DNA of 64,000 nt from Flavobacterium buctense (GTDB lineage Bacteria; Bacteroidota; Bacteroidia; Flavobacteriales; Flavobacteriaceae): positions 248,001 to 312,000 of the forward strand of contig NZ_JACTAB010000004.1 in assembly GCF_014486695.1 (NCBI RefSeq), given 5' to 3'. This document shows, in pieces, positions 17,274-24,993 of the stretch. The stretch's first letter is position 1. Every line of letters begins with the position of its first letter. The notes beneath the pieces are model-generated. The model saw nothing but the letters and a program-made list of their open reading frames with translations. It had not been told where the DNA came from and searched no databases. Made by a program: the position numbers and the translations under genes.

Positions 17274-17308
17274 AATTATCAATTATCAATTACCAATTAT
17301 TAATTAAT
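17274..17308 (+). repeat. period-7 tandem array (unit aattatc) between pcm and the oxidoreductase gene
   Basis: Five imperfect heptamers: aattatc, aattatc, aattacc, aattatt, aattaat. The array ends 3 bp before a TATTTTTG -7 box and therefore covers the place where the -33 box would lie. Confidence 0.7.
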
Positions 17309-17311
17309 TTC

Positions 17312-17319
17312 TATTTTTG
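17312..17319 (+). promoter_or_regulatory. putative -7 box of the Gfo/Idh/MocA gene
   Basis: TATTTTTG matches TAnnTTTG and lies 15 bp before the chosen ATG at 17335. Confidence 0.45.
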
Positions 17320-17334
17320 GTAAAATTTATCTTT

Positions 17335-18303
17335 ATGCTCAAAGTTGGCGTTTTAGGTGCCGGTCACCTCGGAAAAATACACTTGCGATTACTACAGCAA
17401 TCTGAAAAATACGAACTCGTTGGCTTTTACGATGAAAATCACGAAAACGGAGCCAAAATTGAGGCCGAATTTGGATACAAACAATTCGATACCATAGCAA
17501 AATTAATACACGCGGTAGATGTCATTGACATTGTCACACCAACACTTTCGCATTATAAATGTGCTAAAGTTTCTATTAAATCCGGCAAACATGTTTTTAT
17601 AGAAAAACCAATTGCTACAACAGTTGCAGAAGCTGAGGAAATTATTGCTTTGGCCAAAGAATACAATGTCAAAGGACAAGTGGGGCACGTTGAAAGATTC
17701 AATCCGGCATTTATCGCAGTAAAAGACCAAATCGAAAACCCAATGTTTATTGAAACCCATCGTTTGGCCGAATTCAATCCGCGCGGGACTGATGTTCCGG
17801 TGGTTTTAGACTTAATGATACACGATATCGATGCCATTTTGAGTGTGGTCAAATCAAAAGTAAAAGCGGTTCATGCCAGTGGCGTTTCGGTGTTGAGTCA
17901 GTCACCGGATATTGCCAATGCTCGTATCGAATTTGAAAATGGTTGTGTGGCCAATATTACTTCGAGCCGCATTTCGATGAAAAATATGCGCAAGTCGCGT
18001 TTCTTCCAAAAAGATGCTTATATCTCTGTCGATTATTTAGACAAGGTTTGTGAAGTCGTAAAAATGAAAGAAGCACCGGAAGTTCCCGGAGATTTCGACA
18101 TGATTTTGCAAAATGCAGAAGGCCAAAAGAAACAAATCTATTTTAACAATCCGGAAGTAGCGCCTAACAATGCCATTTTAGACGAATTGGAGACTTTTGC
18201 CGAGGCTATCAATACCAATGGAAAACCTGTAGTCACTTTAGAAGACGGAACAGAAGCCTTACGCGTGGCGTATATGATTATTGATTCGATGAACGAAAAA
18301 TAA
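17335..18303 (+). CDS. Gfo/Idh/MocA family NAD(P)-dependent oxidoreductase
   Basis: The 322-residue protein has an N-terminal Rossmann fold (VGVLGAGHLGKIHLR) and the family motif EKPIATTVAEAEE at about residue 89. GHVERFNPAF near residue 117 supplies residues of the second, substrate domain. Members oxidise or reduce sugars, inositols or bile-pigment-type substrates with NAD(P); this one resembles UDP-sugar-type dehydrogenases, but the substrate is not evident. The ATG at 17335 is chosen because it begins MLKVGVLGAG; an ATG at 17317 would lie on the -7 box. The hydroxyacyl-CoA dehydrogenase gene follows about 100 bp later. Confidence 0.87.
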   Translation: MLKVGVLGAGHLGKIHLRLLQQSEKYELVGFYDENHENGAKIEAEFGYKQFDTIAKLIHAVDVIDIVTPTLSHYKCAKVSIKSGKHVFIEKPIATTVAEAEEIIALAKEYNVKGQVGHVERFNPAFIAVKDQIENPMFIETHRLAEFNPRGTDVPVVLDLMIHDIDAILSVVKSKVKAVHASGVSVLSQSPDIANARIEFENGCVANITSSRISMKNMRKSRFFQKDAYISVDYLDKVCEVVKMKEAPEVPGDFDMILQNAEGQKKQIYFNNPEVAPNNAILDELETFAEAINTNGKPVVTLEDGTEALRVAYMIIDSMNEK

Positions 18304-18404
18304 CATTCAAAATACAAATTGAACCATTCAGAAATTAAGAAACATTTAGACTTAATGAAACTTAATTTCTTAATGGTAAAAAACAAACAAACTTAACTTT
18401 TAAT

Positions 18405-19292
18405 ATGAATACAATTGCTGTAATAGGCGCAGGAACGATGGGCAACGGAATTGCTCACACTTTTGCACAAAGCGGTTTTACCGTAAAACTAATTGATGTT
18501 TCAGAGAAATCTTTGGAAAAAGGAATGGCAACGATTGCTGCTAACCTTGACCGAATGGTTACTAAAGGAACCATTTCTGAAGAAGACAAACACAAAACCA
18601 TTGGCAACATCATCACTTACACCGATATTAAAGATGGCGTGGTTGGTTGTGATTTAGTTGTGGAAGCTGCCACAGAAAACGTAGGCTTAAAACTCAATAT
18701 CTTCAAACAACTAAGTGACATTTGTGACCATAATGTAATTTTAGCCACCAATACTTCTTCGATTTCTATTACACAAATCGCTGCACAAGTCGTTCATCCG
18801 GAAAGAGTCATCGGAATGCATTTTATGAATCCGGTGCCGATTATGAAATTAGTAGAAATCATTCGCGGTTACAATACGTCTGATGAAGTTACTAAAATTA
18901 TCATGGATCTATCGGTGAAATTAGGCAAAACACCAACCGAAGTCAACGATTATCCGGGCTTTGTAGCCAACAGAATTTTAATGCCTATGATTAACGAAAG
19001 CATAGAAACTTTATACAATGGCGTGGCCGGCGTAAGCGAAATTGATACCGTGATGAAACTCGGAATGGCACATCCCATGGGACCATTACAACTAGCCGAC
19101 TTTATCGGATTGGACGTTTGTCTTTCGATTCTAAACGTAATGTACGACGGTTTCAAAAATCCAAAATATGCTCCTTGCCCATTATTAGTCAATATGGTTA
19201 TGGCCGGAAAACTAGGCGTAAAATCAGGCGAAGGTTTCTATGATTATGCTGAAAGTAAAAAAGCTGAAAAAGTTTCGAAGCAGTTTCATTAA
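18405..19292 (+). CDS. 3-hydroxyacyl-CoA (3-hydroxybutyryl-CoA) dehydrogenase
   Basis: A 295-residue soluble enzyme with an NAD-binding Rossmann fold (IAVIGAGTMGNGIAH at residues 4-18), the TNTSSISI segment, and the family block HFMNPVPIMKLVEI near residue 140. Its catalytic histidine is the H of HFMNP. Length and layout are those of stand-alone short-chain L-3-hydroxyacyl-CoA dehydrogenases, which oxidise 3-hydroxybutyryl-CoA to acetoacetyl-CoA. No other beta-oxidation genes are adjacent, so whether it works in fatty-acid breakdown, butanoate or phenylacetate metabolism is open. Confidence 0.92.
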   Translation: MNTIAVIGAGTMGNGIAHTFAQSGFTVKLIDVSEKSLEKGMATIAANLDRMVTKGTISEEDKHKTIGNIITYTDIKDGVVGCDLVVEAATENVGLKLNIFKQLSDICDHNVILATNTSSISITQIAAQVVHPERVIGMHFMNPVPIMKLVEIIRGYNTSDEVTKIIMDLSVKLGKTPTEVNDYPGFVANRILMPMINESIETLYNGVAGVSEIDTVMKLGMAHPMGPLQLADFIGLDVCLSILNVMYDGFKNPKYAPCPLLVNMVMAGKLGVKSGEGFYDYAESKKAEKVSKQFH

Positions 19293-19294
19293 TA

Positions 19295-19358
19295 GTTGTC
19301 TGTTCTCAGTTGTCAATTAAAATAGTTTCTGACAACCAACAACCGACAACCGACAACA
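19295..19358 (+). repeat. inverted pair of period-7 arrays (gttgtca / gacaacc)
   Basis: Left arm 19295-19315: gttgtct, gttctca, gttgtca. Right arm 19331-19358: gacaacc, aacaacc, gacaacc, gacaaca. The right arm is the near complement of the left, so the two arrays can fold on each other around a 15-bp AT-rich spacer. The right arm ends 6 bp before the DUF1015 ATG. Confidence 0.75.
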
Positions 19359-19364
19359 AAATAA

Positions 19365-20582
19365 ATGAGCAAAATAATCCCTTTCAAAGCGGTTCGCCCA
19401 ACACCCGATAAAGTGGCGTTGGTGACTTGCCGAAACTACGATGATTACAGTTCGGCCGAGCTCGCTGCTTGGTTGAGTTTTAATCCGTATTCATTTTTGC
19501 ATGTGATTCATCCTGCTTATATGTATTCGCAGAAAATTACTTTGGACAAACGCTTTAAAGGTGTGGCTCACAAATACCAAGATTTCAAAGATGACGGTAT
19601 TTTTATGGAAGAAGATAAACCTGCTTTTTTTCTCTATGAAATCAAAACCAAATCACAGTCGTTCACCGGAATAGTAGCCGGAACTTCAATCGAAGATTAC
19701 AAAAATAATGTCATCAAAAAACACGAAGACACTTTACAATACCGCGTGGAATATTTTAAAGATTATTTGCACCAAACGGGTTTCAACACAGAACCGGTTT
19801 TGATTACTTATCCCGATAATGAAACGCTAAATACTTGGATAGCCGAGAAGAAAAAAAGCTCACCAATTTACAACTATTCCACCACCAATAAAGAGCAACA
19901 CCAACTCTGGAAAATTGAAACCAAAGCAGAAACTGATTGGTTGACAAAACAGTTTGAAAATATTCCTGAGTTATACATAGCCGATGGACATCACCGCTCA
20001 GCTTCAGCAGAGTTATTGTATGATGAAGACAAACATTTAGGCAACGAGAACCTAAACTATTTCATGAGTTTCCTAATTGCCGAAAGCAATGTCAAAATCT
20101 ATGAATACAACCGAATCATTCGTGATTTGAATGGTTTCTCCAAAGAAGATTTTCTCGAAAAACTCGCTGAAAACTTCATCATCAAAGACAAAGAACAGGA
20201 ATTGTGGAAACCGCAAAGCAAGTTCGAATTTGGAATGTATCTTGATGGAAATTTCTATGCCTTATTTTACAAGCAAGAAAACAATCAACCTTCGATTTTA
20301 GAAAATTTAGACGCTCAAATTTTATATGACAAAGTCTTGCAACCGTTATTAGGCATAGAAGATTTGCGAAACGACGAACGCATCGAATACATTCCCGGAA
20401 AGCAATCCATCTCTACCATAAAAGAATTGGTAGACGAAGGCGAGTTTGAAGTGGGCTTTATGCTCTACCCTTCCGACATCTCTGAAATCAAAGCTTTGGC
20501 TGATAACAATTTGATTATGCCTCCAAAAAGTACGTATATCGAACCAAAATTCAGAAGCGGATTGATGGTATATGAGTTGTAA
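19365..20582 (+). CDS. DUF1015 family protein
   Basis: A 405-residue cytoplasmic protein that matches DUF1015 end to end. It starts IIPFKAVRPTPDKVALV, has an NPYSFLHV segment, the diagnostic YIADGHHRSASA near residue 205, and a C-terminal GLMVYEL. The histidine pair in DGHHR suggests metal or phosphate chemistry, but no reaction is established that I can name. In many bacteria this gene sits beside the serine-synthesis genes serA/serC; that context is absent here. A double period-7 array precedes it and another follows the stop. Confidence 0.9.
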   Translation: MSKIIPFKAVRPTPDKVALVTCRNYDDYSSAELAAWLSFNPYSFLHVIHPAYMYSQKITLDKRFKGVAHKYQDFKDDGIFMEEDKPAFFLYEIKTKSQSFTGIVAGTSIEDYKNNVIKKHEDTLQYRVEYFKDYLHQTGFNTEPVLITYPDNETLNTWIAEKKKSSPIYNYSTTNKEQHQLWKIETKAETDWLTKQFENIPELYIADGHHRSASAELLYDEDKHLGNENLNYFMSFLIAESNVKIYEYNRIIRDLNGFSKEDFLEKLAENFIIKDKEQELWKPQSKFEFGMYLDGNFYALFYKQENNQPSILENLDAQILYDKVLQPLLGIEDLRNDERIEYIPGKQSISTIKELVDEGEFEVGFMLYPSDISEIKALADNNLIMPPKSTYIEPKFRSGLMVYEL

Positions 20583-20585
20583 AAA

Positions 20586-20613
20586 GTTGGGAGATGGGAG
20601 TTGGAAGTTGGGA
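20586..20613 (+). repeat. period-7 tandem array (unit gttggga)
   Basis: Four heptamers (gttggga, gatggga, gttggaa, gttggga) start 3 bp after the DUF1015 stop codon and precede the small exported protein gene. Confidence 0.7.
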
Positions 20614-20651
20614 GTTTAAAATAGTTGTCATTTAGAGAAAGGAGAAATTCC

Positions 20652-21074
20652 ATGAAGCAAGTATTGTTTTTTTTATTAGTATTTTATTCGACGGCAACTT
20701 TTGCAAAAGTTGAAACTGACACCATAAATAATTGGCAACTTTATAAAGATAATAAGCTTATTTTCAAGAGTAATGAGGTTGAAAAATCTTTTAAGACAAT
20801 TGAAATAAAATCGAACGACAATTTTAAAGTATTAAAATTTAATATTTTTTATGATTTTTTTGGTGACAAAACCTCAAAAAAGATTGAATTTATCGTTGAC
20901 AATAAAGTAGTAAGTGTTTTGACTAAAGAAAATGAAGCTGTAGAATCATTTGTTATTGAAAGACCAAAAATTAAAGATTTGATAAGTAATTTTAAAAACA
21001 AAACAGTCAAATTAAAATACTATGACAAAATTTATCCTAAAGGAATTATAGTTTGTCAATTAAAATTCATTTAA
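20652..21074 (+). CDS. small exported protein of unknown function, 140 residues
   Basis: From the ATG at 20652 the protein begins MKQVLFFLLVFYSTATFAKVE, a clear Sec signal peptide; the upstream ATG at 20625 would put nine polar residues before it. The mature part (about 120 residues) is Lys- and Asn-rich with short predicted strands (NWQLYKDNKLIFKS, KIEFIVDNKVVSVL, KLKYYDKIY). There is no cysteine motif until a single Cys near the end. Composition is noticeably more A+T-rich than its neighbours, suggesting a fast-evolving or acquired gene. I do not recognise a family. It lies 2 bp upstream of the yggS start, so the two are probably cotranscribed. Confidence 0.7.
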   Translation: MKQVLFFLLVFYSTATFAKVETDTINNWQLYKDNKLIFKSNEVEKSFKTIEIKSNDNFKVLKFNIFYDFFGDKTSKKIEFIVDNKVVSVLTKENEAVESFVIERPKIKDLISNFKNKTVKLKYYDKIYPKGIIVCQLKFI

Positions 21075-21076
21075 CA

Positions 21077-21736
21077 ATGTCAATAGCACAAAACCTTCTC
21101 GATATAAAAGCTTCTCTCCCATCACACGTGACTTTGGTAGCGGTTTCTAAAACCAAACCGGTTGCCGATTTGATGGAAGCTTACAATGCGGGCCAACGTA
21201 TTTTCGGCGAAAATAAAATCCAGGAAATGACCGAAAAATGGCAGCAAATGCCAAAGGATATCGAATGGCACATGATTGGTCACGTACAATCCAACAAAGT
21301 GAAATATATGGTGCCTTATGTGAAACTAATTCACGGTGTTGATAGTTTGAAACTGCTAAAAGAAATCAACCGTCACGCCGTTCGTTGGAGAAAAAACATT
21401 AATTGTCTGTTGCAAATTCACATCGCTGAAGAAGAAACCAAATTCGGTTTAGATGAAACAGAATTAGAAGAATTACTAAATTCCGAAGAATTCAAAAGCT
21501 TCACCAATATTAAAGTCGTTGGTTTAATGGGAATGGCAACCTTCACCGAAAACCAAACCCAAATCAAACGAGAATTCGACCATTTAAAATCGATTTTCGA
21601 TAAATACAATCAACTTGAAACTTCAAACTTGAAACTTGAAACCCTTTCCATGGGTATGTCCGGCGACTACCAACTAGCCATCGACTGCGGAAGCAACATA
21701 GTTCGCATTGGAAGTAGTATATTTGGAAGCCGATAA
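21077..21736 (+). CDS. yggS: YggS family pyridoxal phosphate-binding protein (PLP homeostasis)
   Basis: A 219-residue TIM-barrel protein of the YggS/PROSC family. The PLP lysine lies in VAVSKTKP (Lys25), followed by FGENKIQE and WHMIGHVQSNK, with LSMGMSGDYQLAI and VRIGSSIFG at the C-terminal end. These proteins bind PLP and balance vitamin B6 pools; they have no established catalytic activity. ATG 21077 gives the family N-terminus. Odd feature: just before LSMGMSGD the coding DNA contains a period-7 tandem array (21612-21639) which encodes a Leu/Glu/Thr/Asn-rich insert that looks absent from typical homologues. Confidence 0.93.
   Translation: MSIAQNLLDIKASLPSHVTLVAVSKTKPVADLMEAYNAGQRIFGENKIQEMTEKWQQMPKDIEWHMIGHVQSNKVKYMVPYVKLIHGVDSLKLLKEINRHAVRWRKNINCLLQIHIAEEETKFGLDETELEELLNSEEFKSFTNIKVVGLMGMATFTENQTQIKREFDHLKSIFDKYNQLETSNLKLETLSMGMSGDYQLAIDCGSNIVRIGSSIFGSR
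21612..21639 (+). repeat. period-7 tandem array (unit aacttga) inside the yggS coding region
   Basis: Four heptamers (aacttga, aacttca, aacttga, aacttga) lie within the coding sequence, in the loop before the conserved LSMGMSGD motif. Because the period is 7, a change of one unit would shift the frame, while three units add seven residues in frame. Confidence 0.75.
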
Positions 21737-21741
21737 AAGCT

Positions 21742-21769
21742 AATCACTATTCACTAATTACTATTCAAT
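21742..21769 (+). repeat. period-7 tandem array (unit attcact)
   Basis: Four heptamers (aatcact, attcact, aattact, attcaat) fill the gap between the yggS stop and the TTG start of the nuclease gene at 21773. Confidence 0.7.
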
Positions 21770-21772
21770 TAT

Positions 21773-23134
21773 TTGTACGCAATACTCGACATAGAAACTA
21801 CCGGAGGTCAATTTAATGAAGAAGGCATTACGGAAATCGCCATCTACAAATTTGACGGACACGAAATCGTAGATCAGTTCATCAGCTTGGTCAATCCCGA
21901 AAAACCAATTCAGCCATTCGTGGTGAAATTAACCGGGATTAATAACGCCATGTTGCGTTCGGCACCAAAGTTTTATGAGGTTGCCAAACGTATTATTGAG
22001 ATCACAGAAAATTGTATTGTTGTAGCGCACAACGCTTCTTTTGATTATAGAATTTTGCGCACAGAATTCGGTCGTTTGGGCTATGATTTTATCAAACCAA
22101 CGCTTTGTACGGTTGAATTGTCCCAAAAATTGATTCCCGGACAAGCTTCTTATAGTTTGGGAAAATTGGTTCGCTCTTTGGGAATTCCGGTTACCGACAG
22201 ACATCGCGCCAGCGGAGATGCATTGGCCACCGTGAAATTGTTCAAAATGATTTTGGACAAAGATGTCGAAAAAGAAATCCTAATCAGCCTAATCAAAGCC
22301 GAAATCAAAAAAGGATTATCACCAAAATTGTTGGATATCGTGGAAAGTATGCCAACAAGAACCGGTATTTACTACATTCACAATGAGAAAGGGAATCTGA
22401 TTTACATTGGCAAAAGCAAAAACATTAAAAAAAGAATTAACCAACATTTCACCGGAACAACCGGCAAATGCAAAAAAATACAGCGCGAAGTTTTTGCCGT
22501 GACTTACGAAGAAACCGGCAGCGAATTAATTGCACTACTCAAGGAAAGCGAAGAAATTAAAATCAACAAACCTATTTACAATCGGGCACAACGCAAAAGC
22601 ATTTTTCAATATGCCTTGTATGCGGAAAAAGATGAAAATGGGTATTTGGCCTTGAAAATCCAAAAAGCCGATGGTCGGAAAAAGGAAATTACCTCCTTTA
22701 CCTCAGTACAAGAAGGAAAAAATCTTTTGCATAAAATCACGGCTGAGTATCAGTTGTGCCAAAAAATCAATGGTCTTTATGATACCAAAAATGGTTGTTT
22801 TCAATTGAAAATCAAAGAATGTAAAGGCGCTTGTTTGAACCAAGAACCAACCGAAGAATACAACGAACGCGTAGAAGAATTCATTCGCGAAATGAAGTTT
22901 GACAATAACAATATGGTCATTATCGATCGTGGCAGAAACACTAACGAACGTAGCGCAGTACTCATTGAAGGCGGCATTTACAAAGGCTATTGTTTTTTCG
23001 ATTTAAACTACCAAGTCAACAACATCGAAATCCTTAAAAACCTAATCATTCCGATGCAAAACAACCGAGATACCCGAACCATTATTCAAGGTTATTTGCG
23101 AAGACATAAAGTGATTCGAATTGTAAAATTTTAA
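21773..23134 (+). CDS. DnaQ-like 3'-5' exonuclease fused to UvrC-like GIY-YIG nuclease
   Basis: This 453-residue protein has two nuclease parts. Residues 1 to about 165 form a DEDDh exonuclease domain: DIETTG at 6-11, VVAHNASFDYRIL near 84 and HRASGDA near 143. Residues about 195-275 form a GIY-YIG domain (GIYYIHNEKGNLIYIGKSKN). Then four cysteines (329, 342, 350, 354; spacing x12, x7, x3) within a UvrC-like context (GCFQLKIKECKGAC, EEYNERV) suggest the Fe-S site reported for UvrC. The start is TTG: the DIETTG motif begins five codons later and no ATG is available. Probable role in DNA repair; it resembles Cho-like and mycobacterial exonuclease/UvrC fusions. No UvrA/UvrB gene is nearby. Confidence 0.88.
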   Translation: MYAILDIETTGGQFNEEGITEIAIYKFDGHEIVDQFISLVNPEKPIQPFVVKLTGINNAMLRSAPKFYEVAKRIIEITENCIVVAHNASFDYRILRTEFGRLGYDFIKPTLCTVELSQKLIPGQASYSLGKLVRSLGIPVTDRHRASGDALATVKLFKMILDKDVEKEILISLIKAEIKKGLSPKLLDIVESMPTRTGIYYIHNEKGNLIYIGKSKNIKKRINQHFTGTTGKCKKIQREVFAVTYEETGSELIALLKESEEIKINKPIYNRAQRKSIFQYALYAEKDENGYLALKIQKADGRKKEITSFTSVQEGKNLLHKITAEYQLCQKINGLYDTKNGCFQLKIKECKGACLNQEPTEEYNERVEEFIREMKFDNNNMVIIDRGRNTNERSAVLIEGGIYKGYCFFDLNYQVNNIEILKNLIIPMQNNRDTRTIIQGYLRRHKVIRIVKF

Positions 23135-23136
23135 TT

Positions 23137-23199
23137 AGGAGCTATTTCCCGCTATACGTTCCAATCTCTTCGAGGATTTCCACTGCTATCGGGGCTAAA
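23137..23199 (+). repeat. dispersed hairpin element, copy 2 (short form)
   Basis: A 63-bp copy with the same ends as copy 1 (aggagctatttcccgctat ... ctatcggggctaaa) but a very short core. It starts 2 bp after the nuclease stop codon and ends 12 bp before the miaA start, so nearly the whole intergenic region is the repeat. Confidence 0.8.
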
Positions 23200-23211
23200 A
23201 ACATAAGTGCA

Positions 23212-24144
23212 TTGAACTACTTAATCACAATCATAGGACCAACAGCCATCGGAAAAACTTCCCTGAGCATTGCTTTGGCCCAACATTTTATTTGTGATAT
23301 TATTTCGTGCGACAGCCGACAATTTTTTAAAGAAATGCGAATTGGTACAGCGGTTCCAAACAAAGATGAACTCAATTCAGCACCACATCATTTTATTCAA
23401 AACAAATCGATTCACGAGTCCTATTCCGTAGGTGATTTTGAACAAGAAGCCATTGCCAAATTGGACGAATTATTTACTAAAAACAAGGTCCAAATCATGG
23501 TTGGCGGTTCAGGTTTGTATGTCGATGCCGTATTAAAAGGTTTTGATGATTTTCCGGATATTGATGAATCTATTCGAATTCAAATTAATACTGATTTTGA
23601 GAGATTTGGAATTGATTATCTCCAACAAAAGTTAAAAGAATTAGACCTTATTTATTTCCAAAAACTAACTACTGAAAATCCGCAAACACTTCAAAATCCG
23701 CAACGAATGAAACGCTTTGTGGAAGTTTGTTTAGGCACCGGAAAACCTTATTCAAGTTTTATTGGACAAAAGAAAAACAGTCGCCACTTCACTCCTATTG
23801 TCATCGGTTTAGAAGCCCAACGCGATATTATGTACGACCGCATTAACCAACGCGTTGACATCATGATAAATGAAGGTCTTTTAGCGGAAGCCGAACAATT
23901 ATATCCAAACAAACAGTTGAATGCATTACAAACTGTTGGTTACCGAGAACTCTTCGATTACTTTGACGGAAAAACTACGTTGGAATTTGCCATAGAAGAA
24001 ATCAAGAAAAACACGCGCCGATTTGCCAAACGCCAAATCACTTGGTTCAAGCGAACCGAAAACACGATGTGGTTTGATTACAAAACAGATATAGCAAACA
24101 TTATTGAGTGTATTGAAAACCAATTCACAAGTAATAATTCATAA
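23212..24144 (+). CDS. miaA: tRNA dimethylallyltransferase
   Basis: A 310-residue enzyme that transfers the dimethylallyl group to A37 of tRNAs reading codons that begin with U. The P-loop GPTAIGKT is at residues 9-16, followed by DIISCDSRQFFKEM, the GGSGLYVDAVLKG segment near residue 100 and a C-terminal TRRFAKRQITWFKR block. The start is TTG at 23212, placed as in homologues (MxYLIxIxGPTAIGKT); no in-frame ATG or GTG lies between the dispersed repeat and the P-loop. It precedes the acyl-ACP thioesterase gene by 8 bp and the two are probably cotranscribed. Confidence 0.96.
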   Translation: MNYLITIIGPTAIGKTSLSIALAQHFICDIISCDSRQFFKEMRIGTAVPNKDELNSAPHHFIQNKSIHESYSVGDFEQEAIAKLDELFTKNKVQIMVGGSGLYVDAVLKGFDDFPDIDESIRIQINTDFERFGIDYLQQKLKELDLIYFQKLTTENPQTLQNPQRMKRFVEVCLGTGKPYSSFIGQKKNSRHFTPIVIGLEAQRDIMYDRINQRVDIMINEGLLAEAEQLYPNKQLNALQTVGYRELFDYFDGKTTLEFAIEEIKKNTRRFAKRQITWFKRTENTMWFDYKTDIANIIECIENQFTSNNS

Positions 24145-24152
24145 TTTTTTAT

Positions 24153-24890
24153 ATGCCAATTGCGCCAAACTTTACCTCAAAACTGCAACAAGATTGGGAA
24201 ATCACTTTCTTACAATGCTATCCGAACGGCTATTTGAAATATACTGAATTGTGCAATATTTTGCAATTGACCGCTGCTTTGCATGCAGAATTAGGCGGAA
24301 TCAGTTTTAGTGATATGCAAGTACATCATCAGGCTTGGGTTTTGAGTCGGATGCGTGTTGAAATCAAACGTTTGCCTAAATGGAAAGAAACAATAACCGT
24401 AAAAACTTGGATTAATTCGTTGGAGAATTCGCGCTCTATTCGTTGTTTGGAACTGTATATCGGTGACGAGAAGATTATAGGTTGTGAAACTTTTTGGGCG
24501 GTATTCAACACCCAAACGCGTCGTCCTGAGAATTTAGCTTTGCCACACGAACATTTTGAAAAGTTTCCTGAGAGAGCGACTTTACATCCTTTTAGCAAAA
24601 TAGATATTCAACACGAAATGCAAAACGTTGGAACGCACATAGTAAAACTTTCTGATTTGGACATTGTCAACCATGCCAACAGTGTGAAATATTTAGAATG
24701 GTGTTTGGATTGCGTTGATATAGCGGTGATTCAAAATCAGAAGATTGACAGTTTTGAAATGAATTATCTCAAAGAAGTCTCGCTCAACGATACGGTTGAA
24801 ATCAAACAGAAAGCCTTGGATAAGGATATTGTTTTTGCCATTGAGCGTGAGGAAAAGACTTGTTTTGCTTTGCAATTAAGTTTAAAATAG
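24153..24890 (+). CDS. acyl-ACP thioesterase
   Basis: A 245-residue double hot-dog protein of the FatA/FatB-like family found in Bacteroidota. The N-terminal half has TAALHAELGGISF and WVLSRMRVEI; the second half has DLDIVNHANSVKYLEWCLD, which contains the NHxN-type active-site segment of this family. It hydrolyses acyl-ACP to release fatty acids, so it may set chain length or feed lipid exchange. Predicted cytoplasmic. Dispersed element copy 3 begins 10 bp after its stop codon. Confidence 0.9.
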   Translation: MPIAPNFTSKLQQDWEITFLQCYPNGYLKYTELCNILQLTAALHAELGGISFSDMQVHHQAWVLSRMRVEIKRLPKWKETITVKTWINSLENSRSIRCLELYIGDEKIIGCETFWAVFNTQTRRPENLALPHEHFEKFPERATLHPFSKIDIQHEMQNVGTHIVKLSDLDIVNHANSVKYLEWCLDCVDIAVIQNQKIDSFEMNYLKEVSLNDTVEIKQKALDKDIVFAIEREEKTCFALQLSLK

Positions 24891-24900
24891 CAATTGGCTC

Positions 24901-24992
24901 TAGCCCGGATTGAAGCGGCATCCTTTTGTATTTGTTAGGTTTATAAAACCTGACAAATACAAAAGATATAGTGGAAAGCCGGAAACAGCTCC
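24901..24992 (-). repeat. dispersed hairpin element, copy 3
   Basis: Opposite orientation to copies 1 and 2: begins tagcccggat, ends agtggaaagccggaaacagctcct. The core is a long near-perfect hairpin: cttttgtatttgt ... acaaatacaaaag around aggtttataaaacct. It lies between two convergent genes, next to the rprY terminator. Confidence 0.8.
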
Positions 24993-24993
24993 T

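Noticed and set aside
20625..20651. Upstream in-frame ATG for the small exported protein.
   Set aside because: It would place a polar, arginine-rich stretch before a canonical signal peptide; the ATG at 20652 is more plausible.
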